From the NCBI RefSeq assembly GCF_001676705.1, contig NZ_CP016170.1, forward strand, positions 2,914,001 to 2,978,000: DNA of 64,000 nt, read 5' to 3'. The position numbers and the translations under genes are program-made. This document shows positions 33,931 through 42,301 of the stretch, piece after piece. How positions within the stretch are numbered: the first letter of the stretch is position 1; every line of letters begins with the position of its first letter. Origin of the DNA: Bordetella bronchialis. GTDB lineage: Bacteria > Pseudomonadota > Gammaproteobacteria > Burkholderiales > Burkholderiaceae_B. The notes beneath the pieces are model-generated. The model saw only the letters and a list, made by a program, of their open reading frames with translations. It did not search any database and was not told the origin of the DNA.

Positions 33931-34610
33931 AGCGTCTCTCCTTCCTTCAGGACACCCGCGGCGCGCAGGGCCGGAACCAGCCACTTCGCCGCGGTATCGC
34001 CGGTCTTGATTGCGGCGATGCGCGCGGCTTCGTCCTTCACTTTCTTGTCGACCGCCGGCAGCAGGCCTTCGATCTTGTCGCGCTCGACGACGACCACGCC
34101 ATCGTTGTCCCCGATGATGAAATCGCCGGGGTGGACCGTGACGCCCCCCACCGTGACGGGATGCCCGATGCGGCCGCCGATGTTCTTGGTCGGGCCGTTG
34201 GGATTGGTGCCGGCGGCGAAGACGGGGTAGTCCATCTCGACGATTTCCAGGCTGTCGCGGGCCGCGCCGTCCATCACCACGCCCGCCAGGCCCAGCTGCT
34301 TGCACGCGGTCATCATGATGGTGCCCATCAGGGCCGAGGTCAGATCGCCCTTGCCGTCGATGACCAGCACATCGCCCGGCCGCGCCAGCGAGATCGCCGC
34401 ATGGATCATCAGGTTATCGCCCGGCCGCACCTCCACCGTGAAGGCCGGGCCGGCAAGCTTCATGGACGGATGCAGGGGGCGGATGCGGCCGTGCATCGCG
34501 CCGCGCCGGCCCGCCACGTCGGCCAGGATGGCGGGCTGGAAGCGCGCGGCCTGGGCCACGACCTGCGCGGGCACGCGGGGGAAATCGTTGACGATATCGG
34601 AGCTGCTCAT
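33927..34610 (-). CDS. RraA-like / 4-carboxy-4-hydroxy-2-oxoadipate aldolase-family protein
   Basis: 227 residues. Family motifs: AGPAFTVEVRPGDNLMIH, VLVIDGKGDLTSALMGT (metal/pyruvate site) and VVMDGAARDS, where the Arg is catalytic in HMG/CHA aldolases. GDNDGVVVV also matches. Two subfamilies share this fold: RNase E inhibitors and pyruvate-releasing aldolases; the catabolic setting favours the latter. The start at 34610 follows AGGAATCACC. Operon position is just after a Bug gene and before the dehydrogenase. Confidence 0.85.
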   Translation of the reverse strand: MSSSDIVNDFPRVPAQVVAQAARFQPAILADVAGRRGAMHGRIRPLHPSMKLAGPAFTVEVRPGDNLMIHAAISLARPGDVLVIDGKGDLTSALMGTIMMTACKQLGLAGVVMDGAARDSLEIVEMDYPVFAAGTNPNGPTKNIGGRIGHPVTVGGVTVHPGDFIIGDNDGVVVVERDKIEGLLPAVDKKVKDEAARIAAIKTGDTAAKWLVPALRAAGVLKEGETL

Positions 34611-34659
34611 GGTGATTCCTGGTTGCAAGAGAAAGAAGCCGGCCTTCTCGCCACGGCGG

Positions 34660-35667
34660 TCAGGCCTTGATGTGGGCATCGCGTATCAGCCTGCCCCACT
34701 TGTCGTAGTCGGCGCGACGCAGGGCGTCCAGTTGCTGCGGAGAACCGCCGGCCAGCGTGATGCCGAGCTTGTCCGCCAGCTCGGCCACGGCGGGTGTCCG
34801 GATGGCCGCGCCGATCGCCGCGTTCAATCGTTCTATGACGCCACCGGGCGTACCGGCCGGCGCGAAGACCGCCTGCCATTGCTCGACGACGAAGTCCTTG
34901 TAGCCTTCCTCCGTCATGGTGGGCGTGTCGGGCAAGGCGGACAGGCGCGCCGCCGAGGTCACGGCCAGGGCGCGCAAGGCGCCGCTTTGCACGTGGGGCA
35001 GGGCGGCGGCGGCCGGCGCGAACATGAACTGCACCTGGCCGCCCAGCGTGTCCTGCAGCGCGGGCGTATCGCCCTTGTAGGGAACGTGCAGGAAGCGCGC
35101 GCCGCTCTGTTGCTGCAGCAGCTCTCCCTGCATTTGCAGGATGGTGCCGGTGCCGCCGGAGGCGAAGGCCAGCGTTCCCGGCGCGGCAAGCGCCGCCTCG
35201 ACCAGTGCCCGGACCGACGAATAGGGCTGGCGCGCGGCCACCACCAGAACGTGCGGGATGGTCCCGATGGTGATGACGGGCGCGAAGGACGCGACGGGGT
35301 CGTAGGGCAGCTTGCCCATCATGTGCGGGGCAATGGCTTGCGGACCGATGGATGTTCCCAGCAGCGTCAGCCCATCGGGCGTGGCGCGCGCGACCAGCGC
35401 CGCGCCTATGGTGCCCGTCGCCCCCGGCCTGTTCTCCACGATCACCGTGGTCCCCAGCGGTCCGTTCAGTTGCTGCGCGATGCTGCGCCCCAGTACGTCG
35501 GTGCTTCCGCCCGGCGGATAGGGCACGACCCAGGTGATGGGCCTGCCCGCGGGCCAGGCCTCGGCGCCCGACGCCGCGCGGGCGCCCGCCGTACCGGCGG
35601 CCAGCATTGCGGCACGGGCCAGGAAACGCCGTCGGCTGCGCCGCGGCGAGTCGGATGATGCATTCAT
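34660..35667 (-). CDS. Bug-family (TctC) periplasmic substrate-binding protein, Tat-like signal
   Basis: 335 residues. The N-terminus holds SRRRFLARAA, a twin-arginine-type motif, followed by an Ala/Gly core; most Bug proteins in this window have ordinary Sec signals. Pocket loop PYPPGGSTDVLGR; second lobe FLHVPYKGDTPALQD. Export already folded, perhaps with ligand or cofactor, is possible but untested. It lies 49 nt before the RraA-like gene. Confidence 0.92.
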   Translation of the reverse strand: MNASSDSPRRSRRRFLARAAMLAAGTAGARAASGAEAWPAGRPITWVVPYPPGGSTDVLGRSIAQQLNGPLGTTVIVENRPGATGTIGAALVARATPDGLTLLGTSIGPQAIAPHMMGKLPYDPVASFAPVITIGTIPHVLVVAARQPYSSVRALVEAALAAPGTLAFASGGTGTILQMQGELLQQQSGARFLHVPYKGDTPALQDTLGGQVQFMFAPAAAALPHVQSGALRALAVTSAARLSALPDTPTMTEEGYKDFVVEQWQAVFAPAGTPGGVIERLNAAIGAAIRTPAVAELADKLGITLAGGSPQQLDALRRADYDKWGRLIRDAHIKA

Positions 35668-35736
35668 AATGTCTCCCGATCCGGGTTCTTTCTCATGGGC
35701 GGCCCGGCGCCGCGCTCGCGCCGGGCCTGCCTCCGA

Positions 35737-36708
35737 TCAATCGATGCGCGCGCCCGAGTCCTTGACGATCCGCCCCCAGCGGATGCGGTCGTCATGGATC
35801 AAGGTCGCGAAGGCTTCCGGCGTGCTGCCGCGCACCGCCGCGCCTTGCGCCTGGAACAGCTTGCGGGTGGCGGGTGCGTCCAGCGCGCCGATCAAGGCCT
35901 TGTTCAGCGTGCGCACGACATCGGCGCGCAGGCCCGCGGGACCGGCCAGGCCGAACCAGGTCACGGCATCGAAATCCTTGAAGCCGGACTCGGCGAAGGT
36001 GGGAACGTCGGGAAGGTCGTCGCTGCGCTGGACCGAGGTCACCGCCAGCGCGCGCATCGCGCCACTGCGGATATGGCCGATCAGCGTCGGCACCGAGGAC
36101 ATATACATATCGATCTGGCCGCCGATCAGGTCGGTCGATCCTTGTGCCGCACCCTTGTACGGGACATGGGTCAGCCGTATGCCGGCGGCCTTCTGGAACA
36201 TTTCGGTGGCCAGATGGGCCACGGTGCCATTGCCGGAGGTCGCTACGTCCAGCGAACCCGGCTTGGCCTTGGATGCGGCCACGACGTCGGCCAGCGTCCT
36301 GTACGGCGAGTTGCTGGCCACCACCAGCACCAGGGGCGCCTCGGCGACCAGGCCGATCGGCGTCAGGTCGCGTTCGGGGTCGTAGGGCAGCCTGGAATAC
36401 AAGGTGGGATTGATCGCCAGGTTGCTCGTCTGGCCGATGACCAGCGTATAGCCGTCCGGCGCCGCCTTGGCTGCCTGGTCCACGCCCAGATTGCCCCCGG
36501 CGCCGGGCCGGTTTTCGATGACGAAGGTCCAGCCGTTCAGGGCGCCCATTTCGGTGGCCACCTGGCGCGCCAGCGCATCGGTGCCGCCGCCGGGCGGGAA
36601 GGGCACGATCAGGCGGATGGGCTTGTCGGGGTAGGCTTGCGCGGCCCCCGCATGCAGGGCGCACGCCCCCATGAGCAGGGCCGTGAACGCGTGGCGCAGG
36701 AATTTCAT
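35737..36708 (-). CDS. Bug-family (TctC) periplasmic substrate-binding protein (operon first gene)
   Basis: 323 residues. The start at 36708 follows CGGAGACAG and gives a signal peptide ending AAQA. Pocket loop PFPPGGGTDALAR; second lobe THVPYKGAAQGSTDL. It leads the nine-gene minus-strand run and faces an IclR gene across an 82-bp gap holding two inverted repeats. The distance of 69 nt to the next Bug gene allows one transcript. Confidence 0.92.
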   Translation of the reverse strand: MKFLRHAFTALLMGACALHAGAAQAYPDKPIRLIVPFPPGGGTDALARQVATEMGALNGWTFVIENRPGAGGNLGVDQAAKAAPDGYTLVIGQTSNLAINPTLYSRLPYDPERDLTPIGLVAEAPLVLVVASNSPYRTLADVVAASKAKPGSLDVATSGNGTVAHLATEMFQKAAGIRLTHVPYKGAAQGSTDLIGGQIDMYMSSVPTLIGHIRSGAMRALAVTSVQRSDDLPDVPTFAESGFKDFDAVTWFGLAGPAGLRADVVRTLNKALIGALDAPATRKLFQAQGAAVRGSTPEAFATLIHDDRIRWGRIVKDSGARID

Positions 36709-36731
36709 CGCTGTCTCCGATGTTTTTATGG

Positions 36732-36759
36732 AATGCGCGCATTGTGGTCGGATGTTCCG
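36732..36759. promoter_or_regulatory. Two inverted repeats between IclR gene and Bug operon
   Basis: AATGCGCGCATT (36732-36743) is a perfect 12-bp palindrome, and CGGATGTTCCG (36749-36759) is a four-bp stem with a three-bp spacer. Both lie in the 82-bp divergent gap. IclR regulators bind short dyads here, so these are operator candidates for autoregulation and operon control. Confidence 0.5.
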
Positions 36760-36790
36760 CGTACTACAATGCCATTTCACTGGATGAGAC

Positions 36791-37543
36791 ATGTATCACG
36801 GTATGAAGCAAGACGAGACCCCGCCCGGCGCCGAAGACGCCGGTCCGGAAGAGGGCGTGGTGGCCGTGCGGCGCGCCATGCGCATCCTGGAAGCCTTCGG
36901 CGTGGACGACGCCTATCTATCCCTGGCGGAGCTGAGCCGGCGCACCGGTTGCCACCGGTCCACCGTGCTGCGCCTGGCCCGCACGCTGGCCATGGACGAC
37001 TATCTGGCGCAGCGCCCCGACGGCAACTGGCGCCTGGCGCGGGCCGCGGGCTGGCTGGGCGCCTGTTACCAGGCCACCTTCAATGTGCTGGAAGTCGTGC
37101 AACCGGTACTGCGCGAGCTTTCCGCCGCCACCGGCGAAAGCGCCACGTTTTATGTGCGGGAAGGCAAGCAGCGGATATGCGTGGCACGGGTGGAAGGGCC
37201 CAGGTCGATACGCCATCACGTGCGCGTCGGGGCCGCGCTGCCGCTGGACCTGGGCAGCCCCGGGCGCGTGCTTCTGGCGTTTTCGGGCGAGCCGGACGAG
37301 CCCTATGAATCGATACGGCGCGCGGGCTACATGATGTCGCTGGGCGAGCGCGATCCGGAGGTCTCCAGCATCTCCGCGCCCGTCTACGGCATCAACTGGA
37401 GCCTGGTGGGCGCCATCTGCATATCCGGCCCGCTATCGCGGCTGACGGAGCAGGTGCTGCTGGCGCACAAGGACCATATCCTGTCGGCGGCCAGCAAGCT
37501 GTCGCGCGCGATGATGGGCATGCGGCAAGGGCAGCCGCGCTAA
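36791..37543 (+). CDS. IclR-family transcriptional regulator
   Basis: 250 residues. The winged helix-turn-helix is at about 30-85 (RAMRILEAFG, LAELSRRTGCHRSTVLRLA); the C-terminal domain that binds small effectors includes ESATFYVREGKQRICVARVEG and AISGP-like AICISGPLSRL. The ATG at 36791 or 36803 both fit; a strong SD is not seen for either. It most likely controls the nine-gene Bug/lactonase operon transcribed from the other side. Confidence 0.9.
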   Translation: MYHGMKQDETPPGAEDAGPEEGVVAVRRAMRILEAFGVDDAYLSLAELSRRTGCHRSTVLRLARTLAMDDYLAQRPDGNWRLARAAGWLGACYQATFNVLEVVQPVLRELSAATGESATFYVREGKQRICVARVEGPRSIRHHVRVGAALPLDLGSPGRVLLAFSGEPDEPYESIRRAGYMMSLGERDPEVSSISAPVYGINWSLVGAICISGPLSRLTEQVLLAHKDHILSAASKLSRAMMGMRQGQPR

Positions 37544-37568
37544 GGCGCGCGCCGCATGGCCCCACAGC

Positions 37569-37583
37569 TGACAGAAATGTAAT
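37569..37583 (+). promoter_or_regulatory. Cop-box candidate before copA
   Basis: TGACAGAAATGTAAT is an imperfect inverted repeat (TGACA, four nt, TGTAA) of the type bound by CopR/CusR/PcoR response regulators. It is 26 bp after the IclR stop and 130 bp before copA. The copR gene is in the same locus. A related element occurs at 42301-42287. Confidence 0.6.
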
Positions 37584-37712
37584 CGAGCGCCCCGCACGAT
37601 CTGGCACCATCCCGCTGTCTCAATGCGCGCGGCCGGTACGCGTGCCTGGCTGGACCGCATGTCCCGCCAGGACTGCGTGCCGTGTGCCGCCTTCCGGATC
37701 GCCGCAATCTCG

Positions 37713-39566
37713 ATGCAACGTTCAATCTCCCGACGCAGGTTCGTCAAGGCGCTGGGCGCCAGTGGTTTGATGGGGGGCGTGGGCCTGTGGGATCCCACCT
37801 GGGCGGCCGATAACAGCGGCCGGCCCGATGTCCTGACGGGCACCGAATTCGACCTCTCCATCGAGGAAGCCTCCGTCGATTACACCGGGCGCCGGCGTAC
37901 GGCCCTGACCATCAACGGCGGCATACCGGGACCCATCCTGCGCTGGCGCGAAGGCGATACCGTCACGCTGCGCGTGCGCAACCGCCTGCGGGACACGACG
38001 TCCATCCATTGGCACGGGATCATCCTGCCCGCCAATATGGACGGCGTGCCGGGCCTGAGCTTTCGCGGCATCGAGCCCGGCGGCATGTACGTGTACCGGT
38101 TCACCGTCAGGCAGAACGGCACCTACTGGTACCACAGCCATTCAGGGTTCCAGGAGCAGGCCGGCGTGTACGGCCCCCTGGTCATCCACGCCAGGGATCC
38201 TGAGCCGTTCACCTACGACCGCGATTATGTGGTGATGCTCTCCGACTGGACGGACGAGGATCCCGCCGCCGTTGCCCGCAAGCTGAAGAAGCAGGCCGAT
38301 TACTACAACTTCCACAAGCGCACCCTGGCGGACTTGTTCAAGGACGGGGAGACGAAGGGGTGGGGCCCGACCGTGGACGACCGCATGATGTGGGCCCGCA
38401 TGCGCATGAATCCCACCGATATCGCCGATGTGAGCGGATCGACCTACACGTATCTGATGAATGGCCGCGCGCCCGAGCCGGGCTGGACGGGAATCTTCCG
38501 ACGCGGGGAACGTGTGCGCCTGCGCTTCATCAACGGCTCGTCCATGACGTATTTCGACGTGCGCATCCCCGGCCTGAAAATGACCGTGGTGGCCGCCGAC
38601 GGCCAGTATGTCCAGCCGGTCAGCGTCGACGAGTTTCGCATCGCCGTGGCGGAGACCTACGACGTGCTCGTGGAGCCGGCCGCGGAAGACGCCTATACCG
38701 TGTTCGCCCAGTCCATGGACCGTACCGGCTATGCCCGGGGGACCCTGGCCGTCAGCGCGGGGCGGACAGCCCCGGTTCCCGCCCTGGATCCCCGGCCACT
38801 GCTGACCATGGACGATATGGGAATGGGGGGCATGGACCACGGCGGCATGGGCGGCATGGATGCCAGCGCGACCGGCGCCCCCGCGGACGAGTACACGCCA
38901 ATGCAGGCCGCGCGCGAGCCGGAAGCGGGCGACGGGCAGGGCACGGACCATGGCCAGGTCCACGGCGCGCCGGACACCCGCAGTGGCCGGTCGGCGGACA
39001 TGGCGGGCATGGACCATGGCCAGGCCGGAAGCATGGGCGCCATGCAAGGACATCCGGCCTCGGAGAGCGGCAATCCGCTGGTGGACATGCAGGCCATGAG
39101 TTCGGCCCCGAAGCTGGACGATCCGGGCATCGGGCTGCGCGGCAACGGGCGGCGCGTGCTCACCTACGCGGACCTGCGCAGCGCGTTCCAGGATCCCGAT
39201 GGCCGGGAACCGGCCCGCACCCTGGAGCTCCACCTGACCGGCCATATGGAAAAGTTCGCCTGGTCCTTCGACGGCGTGAAGTTCTCGGATGCCAAGCCGG
39301 TGACCCTGACGTACGGGGAAAGAATCCGCATCGTGCTCGTCAATGACACCATGATGAGCCACCCCATCCACCTGCATGGCATGTGGAGCGACCTGGAGGA
39401 CGCGGACGGCAACTTCCTGGTGCGCAAGCACACCATCGACATGCCCCCGGGCTCGCGCCGCAGCTACCGCGTTACCGCCGATGCCCTGGGCCGCTGGGCG
39501 TACCACTGCCACTTGCTCTACCACATGGAAATGGGCATGTTCCGCGAAGTCAGGGTGCAGGAATGA
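37713..39566 (+). CDS. copA: Copper-resistance multicopper oxidase CopA
   Basis: 617 residues. Tat signal SRRRFVK at 6-12. Copper-cluster motifs: HWHG (99-102), HSH (141-143), HPIHLHG and [11 protein letters not shown] near the C-terminus, giving the type 1, 2 and 3 sites. A long Met/His-rich insert (about 365-470, e.g. [15 protein letters not shown]) is typical of periplasmic copper-binding CopA. I start at 37713 because it sets the Tat signal at the N-terminus; 37623 and 37659 add non-signal residues. It oxidises Cu(I) in the periplasm and leads copABCD, probably under CopR. Confidence 0.93.
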   Translation: MQRSISRRRFVKALGASGLMGGVGLWDPTWAADNSGRPDVLTGTEFDLSIEEASVDYTGRRRTALTINGGIPGPILRWREGDTVTLRVRNRLRDTTSIHWHGIILPANMDGVPGLSFRGIEPGGMYVYRFTVRQNGTYWYHSHSGFQEQAGVYGPLVIHARDPEPFTYDRDYVVMLSDWTDEDPAAVARKLKKQADYYNFHKRTLADLFKDGETKGWGPTVDDRMMWARMRMNPTDIADVSGSTYTYLMNGRAPEPGWTGIFRRGERVRLRFINGSSMTYFDVRIPGLKMTVVAADGQYVQPVSVDEFRIAVAETYDVLVEPAAEDAYTVFAQSMDRTGYARGTLAVSAGRTAPVPALDPRPLLTMDDMGMGGMDHGGMGGMDASATGAPADEYTPMQAAREPEAGDGQGTDHGQVHGAPDTRSGRSADMAGMDHGQAGSMGAMQGHPASESGNPLVDMQAMSSAPKLDDPGIGLRGNGRRVLTYADLRSAFQDPDGREPARTLELHLTGHMEKFAWSFDGVKFSDAKPVTLTYGERIRIVLVNDTMMSHPIHLHGMWSDLEDADGNFLVRKHTIDMPPGSRRSYRVTADALGRWAYHCHLLYHMEMGMFREVRVQE

Positions 39567-40474
39567 AGTTCGCCACCGCAACGACGATCGCGCGCGCGCC
39601 CACCTCGAAGAGCGTGCTCGCGGCAGCCATCATGGTGGCGCTGGGCATCGCACCGGCACAGGCCCGCGCCCAGGGTGCCCATGGCGGCCACGCGGCCCAT
39701 GCCACCGACTCTGGACAGACGGTGCCCGCCACGCAAGCCAATGAGCCGGCCGCGCCGGTGCATAGCCGCACGCCCATTCCCGCCCTGACGGATGCCGACC
39801 GCGAAGCCGCCTCATACAGCGGAGACGGCCACGTCGTCCATGACAAGGCGATCAACTACCAATTCCTGTTCGATGAGCTGGAATGGCAGGATGCCAAGGA
39901 CGGCGGCACCCTGAAATGGGACCTCACCGGCTGGATAGGCGGCGATATCGACCGCTTCTGGCTGCGCTCGGAGGGCGAGCGCGACAGCGGCAAGCTCGAG
40001 CACGCGGAGGTCCAGGCCCTGTGGGGACATGCGGTCTCGCCTTGGTGGGACGCCGTTGGCGGCATACGCCAGGACTTCAAGCCCGGGCCCTCGCAGACCT
40101 GGGCCGCCTTCGGTATCCAGGGCACGCCCTTGTACAACCTGGAGTCGGAAATCACCGGCTTCGTCGGCGACAGCGGCCAGACATCGCTGCGCCTGAAAGG
40201 CGAATACGACGTTCTGATCACCAACCGTCTGGTTCTGCAGCCGATGGTGGAGGTCAACTTCTACGGCAAGAACGATCCGGCCCGCGGCCAGGGAGCGGGC
40301 TTGGGAACCTCGGAGCTGGGCTTGCGCCTGCGCTACGAGATCCGGCGTGAACTCGCACCGTACATCGGCGTGAGCTGGAACCGGTCGTACGGCAATACCG
40401 CGGATTTCGTGCGGGCCGATGGCGGCAGCCGCAACGAAACGCGCTTCCTGGTCGGCGTGCGGATGTGGTTTTAA
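39563..40474 (+). CDS. copB: Outer-membrane copper-resistance protein CopB
   Basis: 303 residues; the ATG overlaps the copA stop by four nt. Signal peptide ends near QARAQ and is followed by a His/Gly-rich stretch ([10 protein letters not shown]) and a beta-rich body with alternating aromatics, ending FLVGVRMWF, the usual outer-membrane signature with terminal Phe. CopB is needed for full periplasmic copper tolerance. The His-rich segment is short compared with Pseudomonas CopB. Confidence 0.9.
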   Translation: MKFATATTIARAPTSKSVLAAAIMVALGIAPAQARAQGAHGGHAAHATDSGQTVPATQANEPAAPVHSRTPIPALTDADREAASYSGDGHVVHDKAINYQFLFDELEWQDAKDGGTLKWDLTGWIGGDIDRFWLRSEGERDSGKLEHAEVQALWGHAVSPWWDAVGGIRQDFKPGPSQTWAAFGIQGTPLYNLESEITGFVGDSGQTSLRLKGEYDVLITNRLVLQPMVEVNFYGKNDPARGQGAGLGTSELGLRLRYEIRRELAPYIGVSWNRSYGNTADFVRADGGSRNETRFLVGVRMWF

Positions 40475-40485
40475 GGGAATGATCC

Positions 40486-40872
40486 ATGACTATCGTGCGT
40501 TCCATCTTCACTACCCTCGTGCTTGCCGCCGGCGTTGCCGCCGCGGGGGCGGCGCAGGCGCATCCCAAGCTTCTTTCCTCCACGCCCGCGGCGCAGGCGC
40601 AAAGCGGGGCGCCAGGACGGATCGAGCTGCATTTCTCCGAGCCGCTGGTGCCGCGGTTTTCCGGCGCCAGGCTGCTCATGACGGGCATGCCCGGCATGGG
40701 CGCCCACGCGCCGATGGCGATCAAGTCCGGCGTGTCGGCCGGCGACGATCCCAAGACCATGATCATCGTTCCCGCGCAGCCCTTGGTTCCGGGCACATAT
40801 CGGGTGGAGTGGCGCGCGGTATCGTCGGATACCCACACCGTGACGGGAAACTTCTCTTTCGAGGTGAAGTAA
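40486..40872 (+). CDS. copC: Periplasmic copper chaperone CopC
   Basis: 128 residues. The signal peptide ends AAQA, leaving His as the first mature residue, as expected for the Cu(II) ligand of CopC. The Met-rich loop GMPGMGAHAPM supplies Cu(I) ligands, and SDTHTVTG closes the beta-barrel. It probably passes copper to CopD or CopA. It follows copB by 11 nt. Confidence 0.92.
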   Translation: MTIVRSIFTTLVLAAGVAAAGAAQAHPKLLSSTPAAQAQSGAPGRIELHFSEPLVPRFSGARLLMTGMPGMGAHAPMAIKSGVSAGDDPKTMIIVPAQPLVPGTYRVEWRAVSSDTHTVTGNFSFEVK

Positions 40873-40876
40873 GGCG

Positions 40877-41806
40877 ATGGACGACACGCTCCATGTCGTT
40901 GTCCGCTGGGCGCTGTACCTCGACCTGGGCTTGATGGCCGGCCTTCCCTTGGCTGCGCTCCTGGCCTTTCGTCAGGACGCCGGGCGGATGGCGCTTGCCA
41001 TCGGGCTGCGCCGGCTGCTGGTCGTGCTGGCGAGCATGGGACTGTTGGTGTCCCTGTGCCATCTGGCGATGCTTGCCCGGGCGATGAGCGGGGTGGCGGC
41101 CCTGTCCGACCTGGACGGCGAAGTCTTTGCCACCGTACTCGGCCACACCGACGCGGGCATCGCATGGTGGATACGTATCGCGGCATTGGTTTCGGTCGCC
41201 CTGCTGACCCGGGCCGCCCGCTCGCGTGGCAGCCTGCCGATCCGGTCCCTGTCCGTACTGGGCGCCGTGCCGCTGGTCTCGCTGGCATGGACTGGACACG
41301 CCGCGATGAACGAAGGCGCGCGCGCTTACATCCACATGGCGGCCGACATCGTCCACCTGATCGCGGCCGCTGCGTGGCTAGGTGCGTTGGCGGCATTCGC
41401 GCTGCTGCTGCGCCAACGCGGGGTAGTGTCGCTGTCGCGATGGCGACTGGCGCACCAGGGTCTGTCACGCTTTGCCTGGCCGGGAACGGCCATCGTTCTC
41501 GCCTTGGGCGTAAGCGGGGCGCTGAACTACTGCCTGGCGGCCGGCCCGCGCCTGTCGCCCTTGATGACGACGCAATACGGCCTGCTGCTGGTCGCCAAGC
41601 TGACCCTGGTGGCCGCCATGATCGCCCTTGCGGCCGGCAACCGCTATCGCCTGGTGCCGGCGTTGGGACGGGCCATCGAGGCCCGGCACGCTCCGGTCGC
41701 GGCTACCGCATTGGGCAGGAGTGTCCTGCTGGAAGCCGGCGCCGCCACGCTGATATTGGCGATCGTCGCGTGGCTGGGAATGCTGGATCCATCCCCGTCG
41801 TCATAA
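40877..41806 (+). CDS. copD: Inner-membrane copper-transport protein CopD
   Basis: 309 residues with about eight hydrophobic helices. Histidines in SLCHLAMLAR, WTGHAAMNE and IHMAADIVHLIAAAAWLGAL are placed as in CopD/YcnJ. It is four nt after copC and completes the copABCD transcript. CopD is thought to move copper into the cytoplasm. The final residues lie just before a strong hairpin at 41807. Confidence 0.9.
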   Translation: MDDTLHVVVRWALYLDLGLMAGLPLAALLAFRQDAGRMALAIGLRRLLVVLASMGLLVSLCHLAMLARAMSGVAALSDLDGEVFATVLGHTDAGIAWWIRIAALVSVALLTRAARSRGSLPIRSLSVLGAVPLVSLAWTGHAAMNEGARAYIHMAADIVHLIAAAAWLGALAAFALLLRQRGVVSLSRWRLAHQGLSRFAWPGTAIVLALGVSGALNYCLAAGPRLSPLMTTQYGLLLVAKLTLVAAMIALAAGNRYRLVPALGRAIEARHAPVAATALGRSVLLEAGAATLILAIVAWLGMLDPSPSS

Positions 41807-41829
41807 TCGTGGCGACGTAAGCGCCACGA
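41807..41829. terminator. Perfect hairpin between convergent copD and the storage-protein gene
   Basis: TCGTGGCG and CGCCACGA form a perfect eight-bp stem with a seven-nt loop (ACGTAAG). It begins immediately after the copD stop and ends 19 nt before the stop of the Cys-rich gene, so it likely ends both transcripts. Confidence 0.65.
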
Positions 41830-41847
41830 CTGCGGCACCGGATCGCT

Positions 41848-42183
41848 TCAGGCTTGCGCCGCCATGGACCGGCACGCCTCGGCGCAGCGCTGGCAAGCCT
41901 GGGCGCACTGCTGGCAGTGATCCATCTGGTGTTGCCCGCACTCCTGCGCGCAGGCTTGGCAGATCTCGGCGCACAGGGCGCATACACGTCCGGATAGTTC
42001 GCTGCCGCGCCCCATGACGGCCGCCGCGAAGCGGCAGGCCTGCGCGCAGTCCAGGTCCAGGCGGATGCATCTTGCCATCGCGCCGACGTCCTGCTCCTGC
42101 AAGCAGGCCGTGGCGCACATGTCGCATGTCGCGGCGCAGGTGTAGCACTCGCGGATGCAGCTTTCGAATTGCTGGGCGTTCAT
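41848..42183 (-). CDS. Cysteine-rich four-helix-bundle copper-storage protein (DUF326/Csp3-like)
   Basis: 111 residues with 19 Cys, many spaced CxxxC so that they line the core of a four-helix bundle (for example CYTCAATCDMC, CALCAEICQAC and CQQCAQACQRCAEAC). This is the layout of Csp proteins, which hold many Cu(I) ions. No signal peptide is seen, so it is the cytosolic type. GAGGGAGACGACG precedes the ATG at 42183. Neighbours are copABCD and copRS, and a cop-box-like element is 104 bp upstream, so it is likely part of the copper regulon. Some annotators call this family 'ferredoxin'; no Fe-S motif supports that. Confidence 0.85.
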   Translation of the reverse strand: MNAQQFESCIRECYTCAATCDMCATACLQEQDVGAMARCIRLDLDCAQACRFAAAVMGRGSELSGRVCALCAEICQACAQECGQHQMDHCQQCAQACQRCAEACRSMAAQA

Positions 42184-42286
42184 CGTCGTCTCCCTCGAGA
42201 CCGGCGCGGCCCCATGCCGGCGCCGGATGGAAGCCGGAATGCAGCACCCGCCGTGCCGCGCGGGGCAGGGGGCAAAGCGCTGTTTC

Positions 42287-42301
42287 ATTACGGGATTGTC
42301 A
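42287..42301 (-). promoter_or_regulatory. Cop-box-like element upstream of the storage-protein gene
   Basis: Read on the minus strand it is TGACAATCCCGTAAT, with the same TGACA, four-nt spacer and GTAAT as the element before copA. It lies 104 nt before the storage-protein start and overlaps the last codon of copS (stop 42301-42299). Confidence 0.5.

Noticed and set aside
41848..42288. Longer start for the Cys-rich protein
   Set aside because: The upstream extension overlaps the cop-box and lacks an SD; the start at 42183 has a strong one.
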